NCBI RefSeq assembly: GCF_026319325.1
Contig: NZ_JAPDMU010000001.1
Coordinates: 248,001-312,000 of the forward strand
DNA: 64,000 bases
Source: Methylophaga sp. OBS3
Lineage (GTDB): Bacteria > Pseudomonadota > Gammaproteobacteria > Nitrosococcales > Methylophagaceae
Reading direction: 5' to 3'
Shown here: piece by piece, positions 56,390-64,000 of the stretch
Layout of the letters: each line of letters starts with the position of its first letter
How positions within the stretch are numbered: the first letter of the stretch is position 1
Program-made: the position numbers and the translations under genes
The notes under the pieces: generated by a model
Told to the model about the DNA's origin: nothing
What the model saw: only the letters and a program-made list of their open reading frames with translations
Database searches by the model: none

Positions 56390-57709
56390 TTAATCAAACA
56401 ACCAACGTACTTGAACACCGACAATATCTACATGCGTACGGAACTCACCTTGTAAGCGGTAGCCTTGTTCGTTTACTTCATCGACTTTACTATCTGACAT
56501 AAACAAATGTGCATAGGCGGCATCAATCATCAGGTTGTCGCTGTAGGCATAGCTGGCACCAAAAGCAACCCATTTACGATCATTGTCGGCAATACGTGGG
56601 GTGCGACGTTGGGCGCTGGGTACAGGCGTTTCGTCATAGGCAATGCCTGCACGCCAAGACCAGCGGTCATTTGGTGTGTATTCAACACCCAGACCATAAC
56701 GCATGGTGTTTTCCCAGTCTTGGTCTTTTTGTGAGTTAAGTCTCTCTACATCAGACTCGATACGTAACTCTTCAAAACGGCTCCAACGTGTCCATGTTGC
56801 ATCCGCCATTACCACCCATTGGCTGTTAATTTGATGATGGAGTGCCAAGGAGACTGACTCAGGTAACGTTACACGGCCTTCGGCTTTACCATTTTGGAAG
56901 CCTCCACCATTAGCAACAGCCTGTACTGTTGGGTCATTAGGAATTCGGAACTCACCTTTACCTTCTAGATCATGGGTGATTTTTGAGCGGTAACTTAAGC
57001 CCGCGCGGGTTGCCTCAGTGAACTGATACGTTACGCCAAGGTTATAACCCCAGCTCCAGTCATCTGCGGTAACTTTTGCCTGACCATCAAAGTTTTGTGG
57101 TTGAGCGCATGGACCAACAGCTGCACGCAGACATGCAGTCCCAAAGTCCACTGCTTGTGATAATTCAATATCAGCATATTGCAGATTAATACCCGCGCCG
57201 ACAGATAATTTATCTGTGGCTTTAAAACCAAAAGACGGGTTGATATTGATGGTTTTTAAATCTGAGCGACGTGCATGGTAACGACCTACCCAGTCATCGC
57301 TGTAATCGGTAACTAGACCAAACGGTGCGCCAACACCAATCCCCAAAACCAGTCTGTCATTAACAGGATGTGCGTAATAGAAATTAGGTACGATCGCGCT
57401 TTCCGTGGCATTACCGTTATCACCACCAGTGATATCACCTAAACCACTGGGTAATGTTGCACTATCTTTATCAAACTTGGCGTATGGCGCAATGAAATTG
57501 GCGCCAAAAATCACTTCTGATCTATCTAATTGGGTTAGGCCTGCCGGATTAAAAAAGATAGTACTGGCATCGTCTGCAACCGCGGCACTACCTGAAAATG
57601 CACGGCCTAAACCGGTAATACTTTGTTCGAGAATGGCATATCCAGCAGCATATGCTGAGGAAGAACCTGCTCCTAGCAGTATCAATAAACTCAATCTGGA
57701 CAATGACAT
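56390..57709 (-). CDS. FadL/OmpP1-type outer-membrane hydrophobic transport porin
   Basis: An outer-membrane barrel of the FadL/TodX family, which lets long-chain fatty acids or other hydrophobic compounds pass. The 439-residue protein has a signal peptide (MSLSRLSLLILL to AYA), then the mature N-terminus GYAILEQSITGLGRAFSG with the family's NPAGLTQL hatch motif. The C-terminus ends in an aromatic strand (VQVRWLFD). The start at 57709 is chosen because GAGG lies 10 bases upstream; a GTG at 57730 is in frame. The acyl-CoA synthetase gene follows 8 bases downstream. Confidence 0.9.
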   Translation of the reverse strand: MSLSRLSLLILLGAGSSSAYAAGYAILEQSITGLGRAFSGSAAVADDASTIFFNPAGLTQLDRSEVIFGANFIAPYAKFDKDSATLPSGLGDITGGDNGNATESAIVPNFYYAHPVNDRLVLGIGVGAPFGLVTDYSDDWVGRYHARRSDLKTININPSFGFKATDKLSVGAGINLQYADIELSQAVDFGTACLRAAVGPCAQPQNFDGQAKVTADDWSWGYNLGVTYQFTEATRAGLSYRSKITHDLEGKGEFRIPNDPTVQAVANGGGFQNGKAEGRVTLPESVSLALHHQINSQWVVMADATWTRWSRFEELRIESDVERLNSQKDQDWENTMRYGLGVEYTPNDRWSWRAGIAYDETPVPSAQRRTPRIADNDRKWVAFGASYAYSDNLMIDAAYAHLFMSDSKVDEVNEQGYRLQGEFRTHVDIVGVQVRWLFD

Positions 57710-57776
57710 GGCGCATAAACCTCGAAACACATTAAACTCGTATTACGCTAATGCAAGCGCCACATCAAAGCAAGTT

Positions 57777-58466
57777 TTATTTATGACGCTCGAACAGTAA
57801 ATCCCAAACACCATGACCTAATCGGTGACCACGCTGCTCGAATTTTGTCAGCGGTCGGTAGTCAGGTCTTTCAATATAACCATCAAACGTTCCGAGGTTG
57901 GTGAAGTCTTCACTGGCTGATAAATCCTGCAACATTTGTTCAGCGTAATCTTGCCAATCTGTCGCCATATGTAAGTTGCCACCAACAGCAATTTTTGCTG
58001 CTAACACATCTACAAAAGCCGGTTGAATAATGCGGCGTTTATGGTGACGTTTTTTATGCCAAGGATCAGGGAAATACAGTTGCACACGATGCAGTGCGCT
58101 ATCTGCAATTCGGTTTTTTAGCATGGCTACTGCATCAGTACAGGCGACCCGTACATTTGTTAACTTACGATCATCAATCGATTTCAGAAGTTGACCCACG
58201 CCAGGACGGTGAACTTCAACACCAATAAAATCCATATCAGGTTGATTAGCAGCCATTTCGGCTAATGACGCACCATTGCCAAAACCAATTTCGAGAACTT
58301 TAGGGTTATCGCGGCCAAATAGCGCGTTAAGATCTATTGGCGTTTCGGCATCATCGATTCCCCAAAGCGGCCATAAATTGTCTAAGGCTTTTTGTTGTCC
58401 GGGGGTTAAGCGGCCTTCACGGCGCACAAAGCTCTTAATTTCGCGGCGCGGTTTTTCAGATTGCAT
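57777..58466 (-). CDS. trmB: tRNA (guanine-N7)-methyltransferase TrmB
   Basis: Methylates G46 in the variable loop of tRNAs. The 229-residue protein has the SAM motif LEIGFGNGASL, the VEVHRPGVG region, and the RVQLYFPDPWHKKRHHKRRI catalytic and tRNA-binding motif. The C-terminus has the T.FE.RG sequence of the family. The start at 58466 gives the usual length; the frame stays open to 58502 with a possible GTG start at 58484. No strong ribosome-binding site was seen. Confidence 0.94.
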   Translation of the reverse strand: MQSEKPRREIKSFVRREGRLTPGQQKALDNLWPLWGIDDAETPIDLNALFGRDNPKVLEIGFGNGASLAEMAANQPDMDFIGVEVHRPGVGQLLKSIDDRKLTNVRVACTDAVAMLKNRIADSALHRVQLYFPDPWHKKRHHKRRIIQPAFVDVLAAKIAVGGNLHMATDWQDYAEQMLQDLSASEDFTNLGTFDGYIERPDYRPLTKFEQRGHRLGHGVWDLLFERHK

Positions 58467-58657
58467 AAGGATTTTGCCATTCACAAAAATGCCGCATATC
58501 ATACCCGAGTTGGTAAATTTTCGGGGATTTGCCCAAGATGCAATCAGTAACGACGGTAAAAGCTCAAGTCCTTATTAGCCAGTCGTTTAAAGCCATTGCT
58601 AGTCCCAGATTTACCAGTCAAAATAGGGTTGATCGTGCCAATTTGGCTGTCACAGGC

Positions 58658-58663
58658 TATAAT
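58658..58663 (+). promoter_or_regulatory. Candidate -10 element for edd-eda
   Basis: A perfect TATAAT lies about 100 bases before edd in the otherwise feature-poor 260 bases between trmB and edd. The matching -35 is weak. No clear HexR-type palindrome was recognised. Confidence 0.35.
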
Positions 58664-58764
58664 ATTGGGTCTGGTTCGACAGTTCTGATGGATTAGCGCT
58701 GCGGTTCCAATAGCGGCCTCGGATCCAAAAACTACGAAAACACAAGCTACGAGAGAGACATAAC

Positions 58765-60588
58765 ATGGTTCATCCGGTCTTAGAATCGCTCACCAATGAA
58801 GTGATCGAGCGCAGTAAAAAATCGCGCACAGCCTACTTGGCGCGTGTCGATGAAGCTGCCGGTAAAGGTCCACATCGCCTAACGTTGGGTTGTGGCAATC
58901 TGGCGCATGGTTTTGCTGCATGCCCTGCCAGTGAAAAGTCAGACTTGGCAGGTAATATTAAAGCTAATGTCGGCATCATTACTTCGTACAATGACATGTT
59001 GTCTGCGCACGAACCGTACAAAGATTTCCCACCGATTATTAAAGAAGCTGCTCGTGAAGCGGGTGGTGTTGCGCAGGTTGCCGGTGGTGTACCCGCCATG
59101 TGTGATGGTGTGACACAAGGTCAGCCAGGTATGGATTTGTCTTTGTTCAGCCGTGACGTCATTGCTATGTCAACTGCTGTCGGTCTCAGCCACAACATGT
59201 TCGACGCTGCGATGATGCTGGGCGTATGTGACAAAATCGTTCCTGGTCTTCTGATTGGTGCATTAAGCTTTGGTCACTTACCAACTATTTTTGTCCCAGC
59301 AGGTCCAATGCCTAGCGGTCTGCCAAATAAAGAAAAGGTGCGTATACGCCAGCTTTACGCTGAAGGTAAAGTCGGTCGTGACGAATTACTAAAAGCAGAA
59401 TCTGAGTCTTACCATAGTCCGGGTACATGTACTTTCTACGGTACGGCGAATAGTAATCAGATGATGGTTGAGATCATGGGCTTACACTTGCCTGGTGGTA
59501 CATTCATCAATCCAAATACACCTTTACGTGATGAGCTGACTAAAGAAGCGGCTCGCCAAGTATTGAAATTCACTGCTTTAGGTGATGATTACCGTCCGAT
59601 TGGTCACATGATTGATGAAAAAGCGATTATGAACGCCATCATCGGCTTGTTAGCTACGGGTGGTTCAACAAACCACACAATGCACATCGTCGCGATTGCT
59701 CGCGCAGCCGGTATCATCATTAACTGGGATGACTTTGACCGTCTGTCACAAATCATTCCACAAATGACTAAGGTTTATCCAAACGGTAGCGCTGACGTTA
59801 ATCACTTCCAGGCCGCAGGTGGTATGGGCGTGTTGATTCGTGAGCTGTTGTCAGCAGGTTTATTGCACGAAGACATTATTACCGTTGGTAATGAAAAAGG
59901 TCTGAGTCAATACACCCAAGAGCCAAAACTGATTGATGGCAAACTGAAGTGGCAGGAAGCACCAGCGAAATCATTAGATCCAGAAGTTATTGGTAGCATC
60001 GCACAACCATTCTCTAAATCTGGTGGTGTTCACGTTATTAAAGGTAACTTAGGTCGCGGCGTTTCTAAGATTTCAGCGGTTGAGCCACAACATCGTGTTG
60101 TCGAAGCACCAGCTATGGTCTTTGATGATCAGGATGATGCGGTTGCTGCATTTAAACGTGGTGAAATGGAAAAAGACGTTATTGTCGTTTTGCGTTTCCA
60201 AGGTCCTAAATCAAACGGTATGCCAGAGCTTCACAAATTGAGCTCACCTTTAGGCGTACTGCAAGATCGTGGCTTTAAAGTCGCCTTGGTCACGGATGGT
60301 CGTATGTCTGGTGCTTCAGGTAAGGTACCTTCTGCGATTCAAATGTGCCCAGAGTCTGCTGATGGCGGCCCACTGACACGTATTAAAGATGGCGACATGA
60401 TTCACCTTGATACCGAAAAAGGCATCATGAACGTATTGGTCGACGAAGAAGAATTTAACTCACGCTTGTCTTGCATGATGGCAAATACTGAACATCACTA
60501 CGGTGCAGGTCGTGAACTGTTTGATAGCTTCCGTGCTGGTGTGTCTTCTGCAGAAGAAGGCGCTATCAATATGTTTAACGTCGAATAA
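58765..60588 (+). CDS. edd: 6-phosphogluconate dehydratase Edd
   Basis: Dehydrates 6-phosphogluconate to 2-keto-3-deoxy-6-phosphogluconate (KDPG), the first dedicated Entner-Doudoroff step. The 607-residue protein is of the IlvD/Edd family with the iron-sulfur cysteines in the [23 protein letters not shown] and GVCDKIVPG regions, and the C-terminal [17 protein letters not shown] motif. The [12 protein letters not shown] stretch and ILV-type differences favour Edd over dihydroxyacid dehydratase. eda lies 26 bases downstream, which confirms the pathway. Confidence 0.95.
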   Translation: MVHPVLESLTNEVIERSKKSRTAYLARVDEAAGKGPHRLTLGCGNLAHGFAACPASEKSDLAGNIKANVGIITSYNDMLSAHEPYKDFPPIIKEAAREAGGVAQVAGGVPAMCDGVTQGQPGMDLSLFSRDVIAMSTAVGLSHNMFDAAMMLGVCDKIVPGLLIGALSFGHLPTIFVPAGPMPSGLPNKEKVRIRQLYAEGKVGRDELLKAESESYHSPGTCTFYGTANSNQMMVEIMGLHLPGGTFINPNTPLRDELTKEAARQVLKFTALGDDYRPIGHMIDEKAIMNAIIGLLATGGSTNHTMHIVAIARAAGIIINWDDFDRLSQIIPQMTKVYPNGSADVNHFQAAGGMGVLIRELLSAGLLHEDIITVGNEKGLSQYTQEPKLIDGKLKWQEAPAKSLDPEVIGSIAQPFSKSGGVHVIKGNLGRGVSKISAVEPQHRVVEAPAMVFDDQDDAVAAFKRGEMEKDVIVVLRFQGPKSNGMPELHKLSSPLGVLQDRGFKVALVTDGRMSGASGKVPSAIQMCPESADGGPLTRIKDGDMIHLDTEKGIMNVLVDEEEFNSRLSCMMANTEHHYGAGRELFDSFRAGVSSAEEGAINMFNVE

Positions 60589-60614
60589 CTTCACCGAATA
60601 ATCAGGAAAAACAA

Positions 60615-61247
60615 ATGAGCAGAACCATTCACGAAATCATGAAAATTTCACCGATTGTACCGGTGATGGTTATCAATGATGCAGATCACGCTGTACCTCT
60701 GGCTAAAGCTTTGGTTAAAGGTGGCCTGAAAGTATTAGAAATCACTTTGCGTACTGATGCGGCTTTAGAGTCAATTCGTCGTATTAAAGCGGAAGTGCCT
60801 GATGCGGTTGTTGGTGCAGGTACCATTATCAATGTTGAAACATTGAATGCTGCTATCGATGCGGGTGCAGAATTTATCGTGAGCCCAGGCACAACAGATA
60901 TATTGATTGATGCTGCTCTGAAAACAGGTGTGCCATTGCTGCCAGGTGTTGCTAACCCAAGCGAAGCAATGCGTTTATTAGAGCGTGGTATTACTGCTAT
61001 GAAATTCTTCCCAGCTGAAGCTGCGGGCGGTGTACCGATGCTGAAATCAATTGGTGCGCCAATTCCACAAATTACATTCTGCCCAACTGGCGGTGTCAGC
61101 CAGAAGAATGTTAAGTCTTACTACAGCCTACCAAATGTTGCTTGTGTTGGTGGCTCGTGGATGTGTGCTGCTAGCTTGGTTGAAGCTGAAAACTGGGATG
61201 AAATTACCCGTTTAGCTGCTGAAGCGATCGATTTAGCAACAGCTTAA
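60615..61247 (+). CDS. eda: KDPG aldolase Eda
   Basis: Splits KDPG into pyruvate and glyceraldehyde 3-phosphate. The 210-residue TIM barrel has the catalytic glutamate in LEITLRT, the Schiff-base lysine at about 130 in AMKFFPAEAAGG, and FCPTGGVS at the phosphate site. In methylotrophs with the ribulose monophosphate cycle, this enzyme forms the cleavage branch; that role is an inference here. It is the second gene of the edd-eda operon and is followed by a strong terminator. Confidence 0.96.
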   Translation: MSRTIHEIMKISPIVPVMVINDADHAVPLAKALVKGGLKVLEITLRTDAALESIRRIKAEVPDAVVGAGTIINVETLNAAIDAGAEFIVSPGTTDILIDAALKTGVPLLPGVANPSEAMRLLERGITAMKFFPAEAAGGVPMLKSIGAPIPQITFCPTGGVSQKNVKSYYSLPNVACVGGSWMCAASLVEAENWDEITRLAAEAIDLATA

Positions 61248-61268
61248 TCTGTAGCAATTATCGCTAAT

Positions 61269-61297
61269 AAAAAAGGCATCCTAGGATGCCTTTTTTG
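61269..61297 (+). terminator. Rho-independent terminator of edd-eda
   Basis: A self-complementary stretch (AAAAAGGCATCC/GGATGCCTTTTTT) with long A and T runs on either side. It may also serve the convergent cupin gene on the minus strand. Confidence 0.9.
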
Positions 61298-61318
61298 TTT
61301 TTGGACTAACGCAAAATA

Positions 61319-61594
61319 CTAATCGTAGCTGTAATGCTTTTTCAGTGTTTTGGTGACTTTCCACATGCTTTTCAGACCCGCTGGGAATTCAGCATAGTCA
61401 CCTGGCACGATAGTAACTGGTTGACCGCCATCTGGTGTGACGACAATTTCGCCTTCCAAAATATAGGCTTTTTCAGTTTCATCGAAATCCAAACGGAATT
61501 CGGTTACTGGACAGTCCCAAATTTCCCAACCTGGGATTCCTCTTTCTTGAATTTGGGCCTGAGTAAGATTTTTCTCAATAATAATTTCTGGCAT
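61319..61594 (-). CDS. Small cupin-domain protein (DUF861/cupin_3-like)
   Basis: A 91-residue single-cupin protein. Visible cupin features: WEIWDCPVTEFRLDFDETEKAYILEGEIVVTPDGG (first motif, with a Glu ligand in place of several histidines) and GDYAEFPAGLKSMWKV (second motif). Few His residues are present, so metal binding is unsure. The start at 61594 is chosen because AGGA lies 6 bases upstream; the open frame extends further back to 61648. The substrate is unknown. It converges on edd-eda. Confidence 0.8.
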   Translation of the reverse strand: MPEIIIEKNLTQAQIQERGIPGWEIWDCPVTEFRLDFDETEKAYILEGEIVVTPDGGQPVTIVPGDYAEFPAGLKSMWKVTKTLKKHYSYD

Positions 61595-61737
61595 AACAAT
61601 CCTGAAGTGCTTAAATTGGAAGGAACGCACAATGCGTGTTGTGCCCACAAAGCAGGCATGTCAGCAAATGACTTGCGGATCATAGCAAAATCCACCTGTT
61701 ACGGCGCATAAAATTTCGTTTCTGACGGAGGTGACGG

Positions 61738-62088
61738 ATGGCTTGGCTGATTAGTAAATATATTATTACAGCGGGGATTGTGGTCTTACTCTCAGAAATT
61801 GTTAAACGCAGTGAGAAATTTGGTGCGTTGCTTACTGCCTTACCGATAATTGCTTTACTGACTATGTTTTGGCTTTATGTTGAGCATCAGCCGAATGAGA
61901 AAATCGGTCAGTATGCGGTTTACACCTTTTGGTATGTCTTACCGACGTTGCCGATGTTTTTGCTATTTCCATTTTGGTTACATCGTGTAGGCTTTTGGGG
62001 GGCAATAGTCATATCAATATTAATAACCATTATCGCAATTTGGTTATTAGCACTGTTATTAAAACCGTTTGGCATCATATTGTTATAA
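61738..62088 (+). CDS. Small inner-membrane protein, DUF3147-like
   Basis: A 116-residue protein with about four hydrophobic helices separated by short charged loops (SEIVKRSEKFGAL, EHQPNEKIG). It resembles the DUF3147 family of small membrane proteins of unknown function. A GGAGG sequence lies 5-9 bases before the start codon. No functional partner is evident. Confidence 0.75.
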   Translation: MAWLISKYIITAGIVVLLSEIVKRSEKFGALLTALPIIALLTMFWLYVEHQPNEKIGQYAVYTFWYVLPTLPMFLLFPFWLHRVGFWGAIVISILITIIAIWLLALLLKPFGIILL

Positions 62089-62166
62089 AGCTCTCGCAAA
62101 TTATTTCGCTTTGATGACAAACGGCGCATAATCAAACCATCTTGTTAACTCAGCAAGGAGTTACAG

Positions 62167-62574
62167 ATGGAAACATTATTGCTGTCTTTACTTGGCTGGT
62201 TATATCAACACACCGACTATGATGACATGGTGGTGTTACCCAATATCACCGTCACCGAAGTGGCAAACCTTTGCCAAAACTATGGTGTTGATTCCTTAGC
62301 CGATTGCCAAGCCATGCAACTCAAAGGCTTTTATAACGAGCAGCGAACGATTTTTCTGCATGCCGATTTCCGACAAACGAACCTTCAAGATCAGTCTTGG
62401 TTAGTTCATGAGTTAGTCCATTATCTGCAGTGGAAGCAGGGTGCTAATCAACAATGCTGGGGAAAGCTAGAAGCTGAAGCTTACCAAGTACAAGATGCTT
62501 GGCTACAAGCGCATGGTATTAATGCCCAAACCGATCCGTTTAAATTGATCATGTTAGAAGCCGCTTGTGATTAG
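62167..62574 (+). CDS. Small HExxH-motif protein of unknown function
   Basis: A 135-residue protein with a zinc-metalloprotease-type motif HELVH at about 79-83 (VHELVHYLQW), followed by an acidic EAEAYQVQD segment about 18 residues later that could give a third zinc ligand (a Glu). It resembles DUF6647-type short zincin-like proteins. Activity is not shown. The hydrophobic N-terminus (METLLLSLLGWLY) is weak as a signal peptide, since an acidic stretch follows at once. GCAAGGAG lies just upstream of the start codon. Its end is 3 bases from the stop codon of the convergent malic enzyme gene. Confidence 0.72.
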   Translation: METLLLSLLGWLYQHTDYDDMVVLPNITVTEVANLCQNYGVDSLADCQAMQLKGFYNEQRTIFLHADFRQTNLQDQSWLVHELVHYLQWKQGANQQCWGKLEAEAYQVQDAWLQAHGINAQTDPFKLIMLEAACD

Positions 62575-62577
62575 CGC

Positions 62578-64000
62578 TTAAAGGCTGACTCTTTGGTAAT
62601 GACGGTAGCTGGGTTGCCAGAAATGCTTATCAATAGCAGCTTTCAATTCACCATCATTCAGTGTCGGTGCTAAGCCATCTTGAAATGCTTGTTGGGCGAC
62701 GGCAAAAGCGATTTGCTCACTAATCTGCCGGCTTTCGGATAATGGTGGTAATAAGGCTCTTCCATTATCTTGTTGAGCAGCTTTAGCTAAGACTGCACTC
62801 GCCACCATTAGCAAACTATCGGTAATACGTGAAATATTGGCAGCAACAACCGCAAGACCTAACCCCGGAAAAATATAGCTGTTATTGCACTGGGCGATGG
62901 TGTGGTGCTTATCATTTAGCGTAACGGGTAGAAAAGGGCTACCGGTTGCTACGAGTGCGTTACCTTCAGTCCAACGTAAAATGGATTCCGGCGTCGCCTC
63001 GATCTGTTTTGACGGATTGCTCAGTGGAAAAATAATTGGTTGCTTGCAGTGGCTGTACATGGCTTTAATCAAGGTGGCATCAAATAGTCCTGCCTTTCCT
63101 GATACACCAATTAAAACAGTTGGTTTAACGCCATCGACAACAGTTCTTAAATTAGCGCCTACGTTGAGACTATACGCCGTTAATTGACTGTTACTGGTTG
63201 CAAGTTTTTGCTGGAAGTTTGGCAAGTCTGGCAAACCCTCGGTGAGTAAGCCTTGGCGATCAACCATAAATATACGTTCGCGAGCGGCTTTATCGGTTAG
63301 CCCTTCAAGCTGCATTTGTTTGATGATCTGCTCTGCGATACCACAGCCAGCAGAGCCTGCACCAGCAAAGACGATGATCTGCTCTGATAGTTTTTCTTGT
63401 TTTTGATGACAGGCTGACAGAAGAGTGCCAACTGCAACCGCAGCGGTGCCTTGAATATCATCATTAAAACAGCACAATTTATCTCGATAACGCTCTAGCA
63501 ATGGCAGCGCTTTGCTTTGTTCAAAATCTTCAAATTGTAAAAGGGCTTCTGGCCAACGTTTTTGTAATGCCTCTATGAACTGTTCGATAAAAGCATCATA
63601 TTCTTCGCCGGTAATTCGCGGATGCTTCCAGCCAATGTACTGTGGGTCTTCAAGTAAGGTTGGATTGTTGGTGCCCACATCTAACATGATGGGTAATGTA
63701 TAAGCGGGACTGATACCGCCGCAAACCGTGTATAGCGAGAGTTTGCCAATGGGAATACCCATGCCACCCACACCTTGATCTCCTAAGCCTAAAATACGAC
63801 TACCATCAGTGACGACGATAACTTTGACATGTCGTTTGGTGGCGTTATGCAGAATGGCATCCAAATTATCGCGGTCTGGATAGCTAATAAATAAGCCACG
63901 GGCACGGCGATAAATCTCTGAAAAACGCTCACACGCATCACCCACAGTGGGGGTGTAAATAATGGGCATCATCTCTTCGAGATGTTGGCTAATCAGATAA
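62578..64000 (-). CDS. maeA: Malic enzyme, NAD type (5' end beyond window)
   Basis: Oxidatively decarboxylates malate to pyruvate. The frame is open to the right edge of the window, with the codons before the first internal ATG reading YLISQHLEE, which match the family sequence in front of [11 protein letters not shown]. The N-terminal part, roughly 80-90 residues, is therefore missing. Visible are [17 protein letters not shown], the metal-binding [15 protein letters not shown] and the dinucleotide motif [16 protein letters not shown]. The overall size suits the roughly 560-residue MaeA group; the choice between NAD and NADP is not proven. Confidence 0.9.
   Translation of the reverse strand, partial: YLISQHLEEMMPIIYTPTVGDACERFSEIYRRARGLFISYPDRDNLDAILHNATKRHVKVIVVTDGSRILGLGDQGVGGMGIPIGKLSLYTVCGGISPAYTLPIMLDVGTNNPTLLEDPQYIGWKHPRITGEEYDAFIEQFIEALQKRWPEALLQFEDFEQSKALPLLERYRDKLCCFNDDIQGTAAVAVGTLLSACHQKQEKLSEQIIVFAGAGSAGCGIAEQIIKQMQLEGLTDKAARERIFMVDRQGLLTEGLPDLPNFQQKLATSNSQLTAYSLNVGANLRTVVDGVKPTVLIGVSGKAGLFDATLIKAMYSHCKQPIIFPLSNPSKQIEATPESILRWTEGNALVATGSPFLPVTLNDKHHTIAQCNNSYIFPGLGLAVVAANISRITDSLLMVASAVLAKAAQQDNGRALLPPLSESRQISEQIAFAVAQQAFQDGLAPTLNDGELKAAIDKHFWQPSYRHYQRVSL

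Overview
This 64 kb window is a housekeeping-rich stretch of chromosome from a gammaproteobacterium. Gene order is typical of that class: valS-holC-pepA diverging from lptF-lptG, lptD-surA-pdxA-rsmA, hup-tRNA-ppiD, leuD-leuB-asd-fimV-truA-trpF, and accD-folC. The sodium-type PomA/PomB stator pair, the Entner-Doudoroff pair edd-eda, a soluble PQQ-type sugar dehydrogenase and the moderate G+C would suit a marine methylotroph such as Methylophaga. That genus is an inference from gene content, not something the sequence proves. No insertion sequence, prophage or CRISPR array was seen. The window cuts serB at its left edge and a malic enzyme gene at its right edge.

Left part (1-18.3 kb): serB (partial), grxD, clpS and clpA end at a strong terminator. 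A gene-free convergent gap follows, holding several DnaA-box-like 9-mers. cobO then diverges from a promoter, a cobalamin riboswitch and btuB, which together form a vitamin B12 uptake and adenosylation locus. After metZ comes the least understood pair in the window: a membrane-anchored von Willebrand A protein and a 952-residue acidic coiled-coil membrane protein carrying a perfect 14-copy hexanucleotide repeat. An Mqo-like FAD oxidoreductase overlaps greB, and two overlapping lipoprotein genes lie on the other strand. A three-gene operon (DksA2-like protein, COG0523 GTPase, DUF1826 protein) behind an AT-rich palindrome looks like a Zur-controlled zinc-starvation operon.

Middle (18.4-41.8 kb): a PQQ-type sugar dehydrogenase and SelO, then valS-holC-pepA on the minus strand and the LPS-export permeases lptF-lptG on the plus strand. 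A tRNA-Ala/tRNA-Glu operon on the minus strand has a near-consensus promoter and a clear terminator. The lptD-surA-pdxA-rsmA cluster links outer-membrane assembly with B6 synthesis and rRNA methylation. HU is followed by tRNA-Val, tRNA-Asp and ppiD. A DAACS symporter, fabI and an unusual solute-binding lipoprotein with a C-terminal membrane segment close this part.

Right part (41.9-64 kb): pomA-pomB stand without other flagellar genes. A long codirectional run covers leucine, aspartate-family and tryptophan synthesis, fimV, truA, accD and folC. leuD and leuB are present but leuC is not adjacent. An acyl-CoA synthetase, a FadL-type porin and trmB lie on the opposite strand. edd-eda form a terminated operon. 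The end holds a small cupin, a DUF3147 membrane protein, a small HExxH protein and a partial malic enzyme.

The strongest candidates for something little described are the VWA/acidic coiled-coil pair with its expandable repeat, the short reading frame in front of dksA2, and the doubly anchored solute-binding protein.
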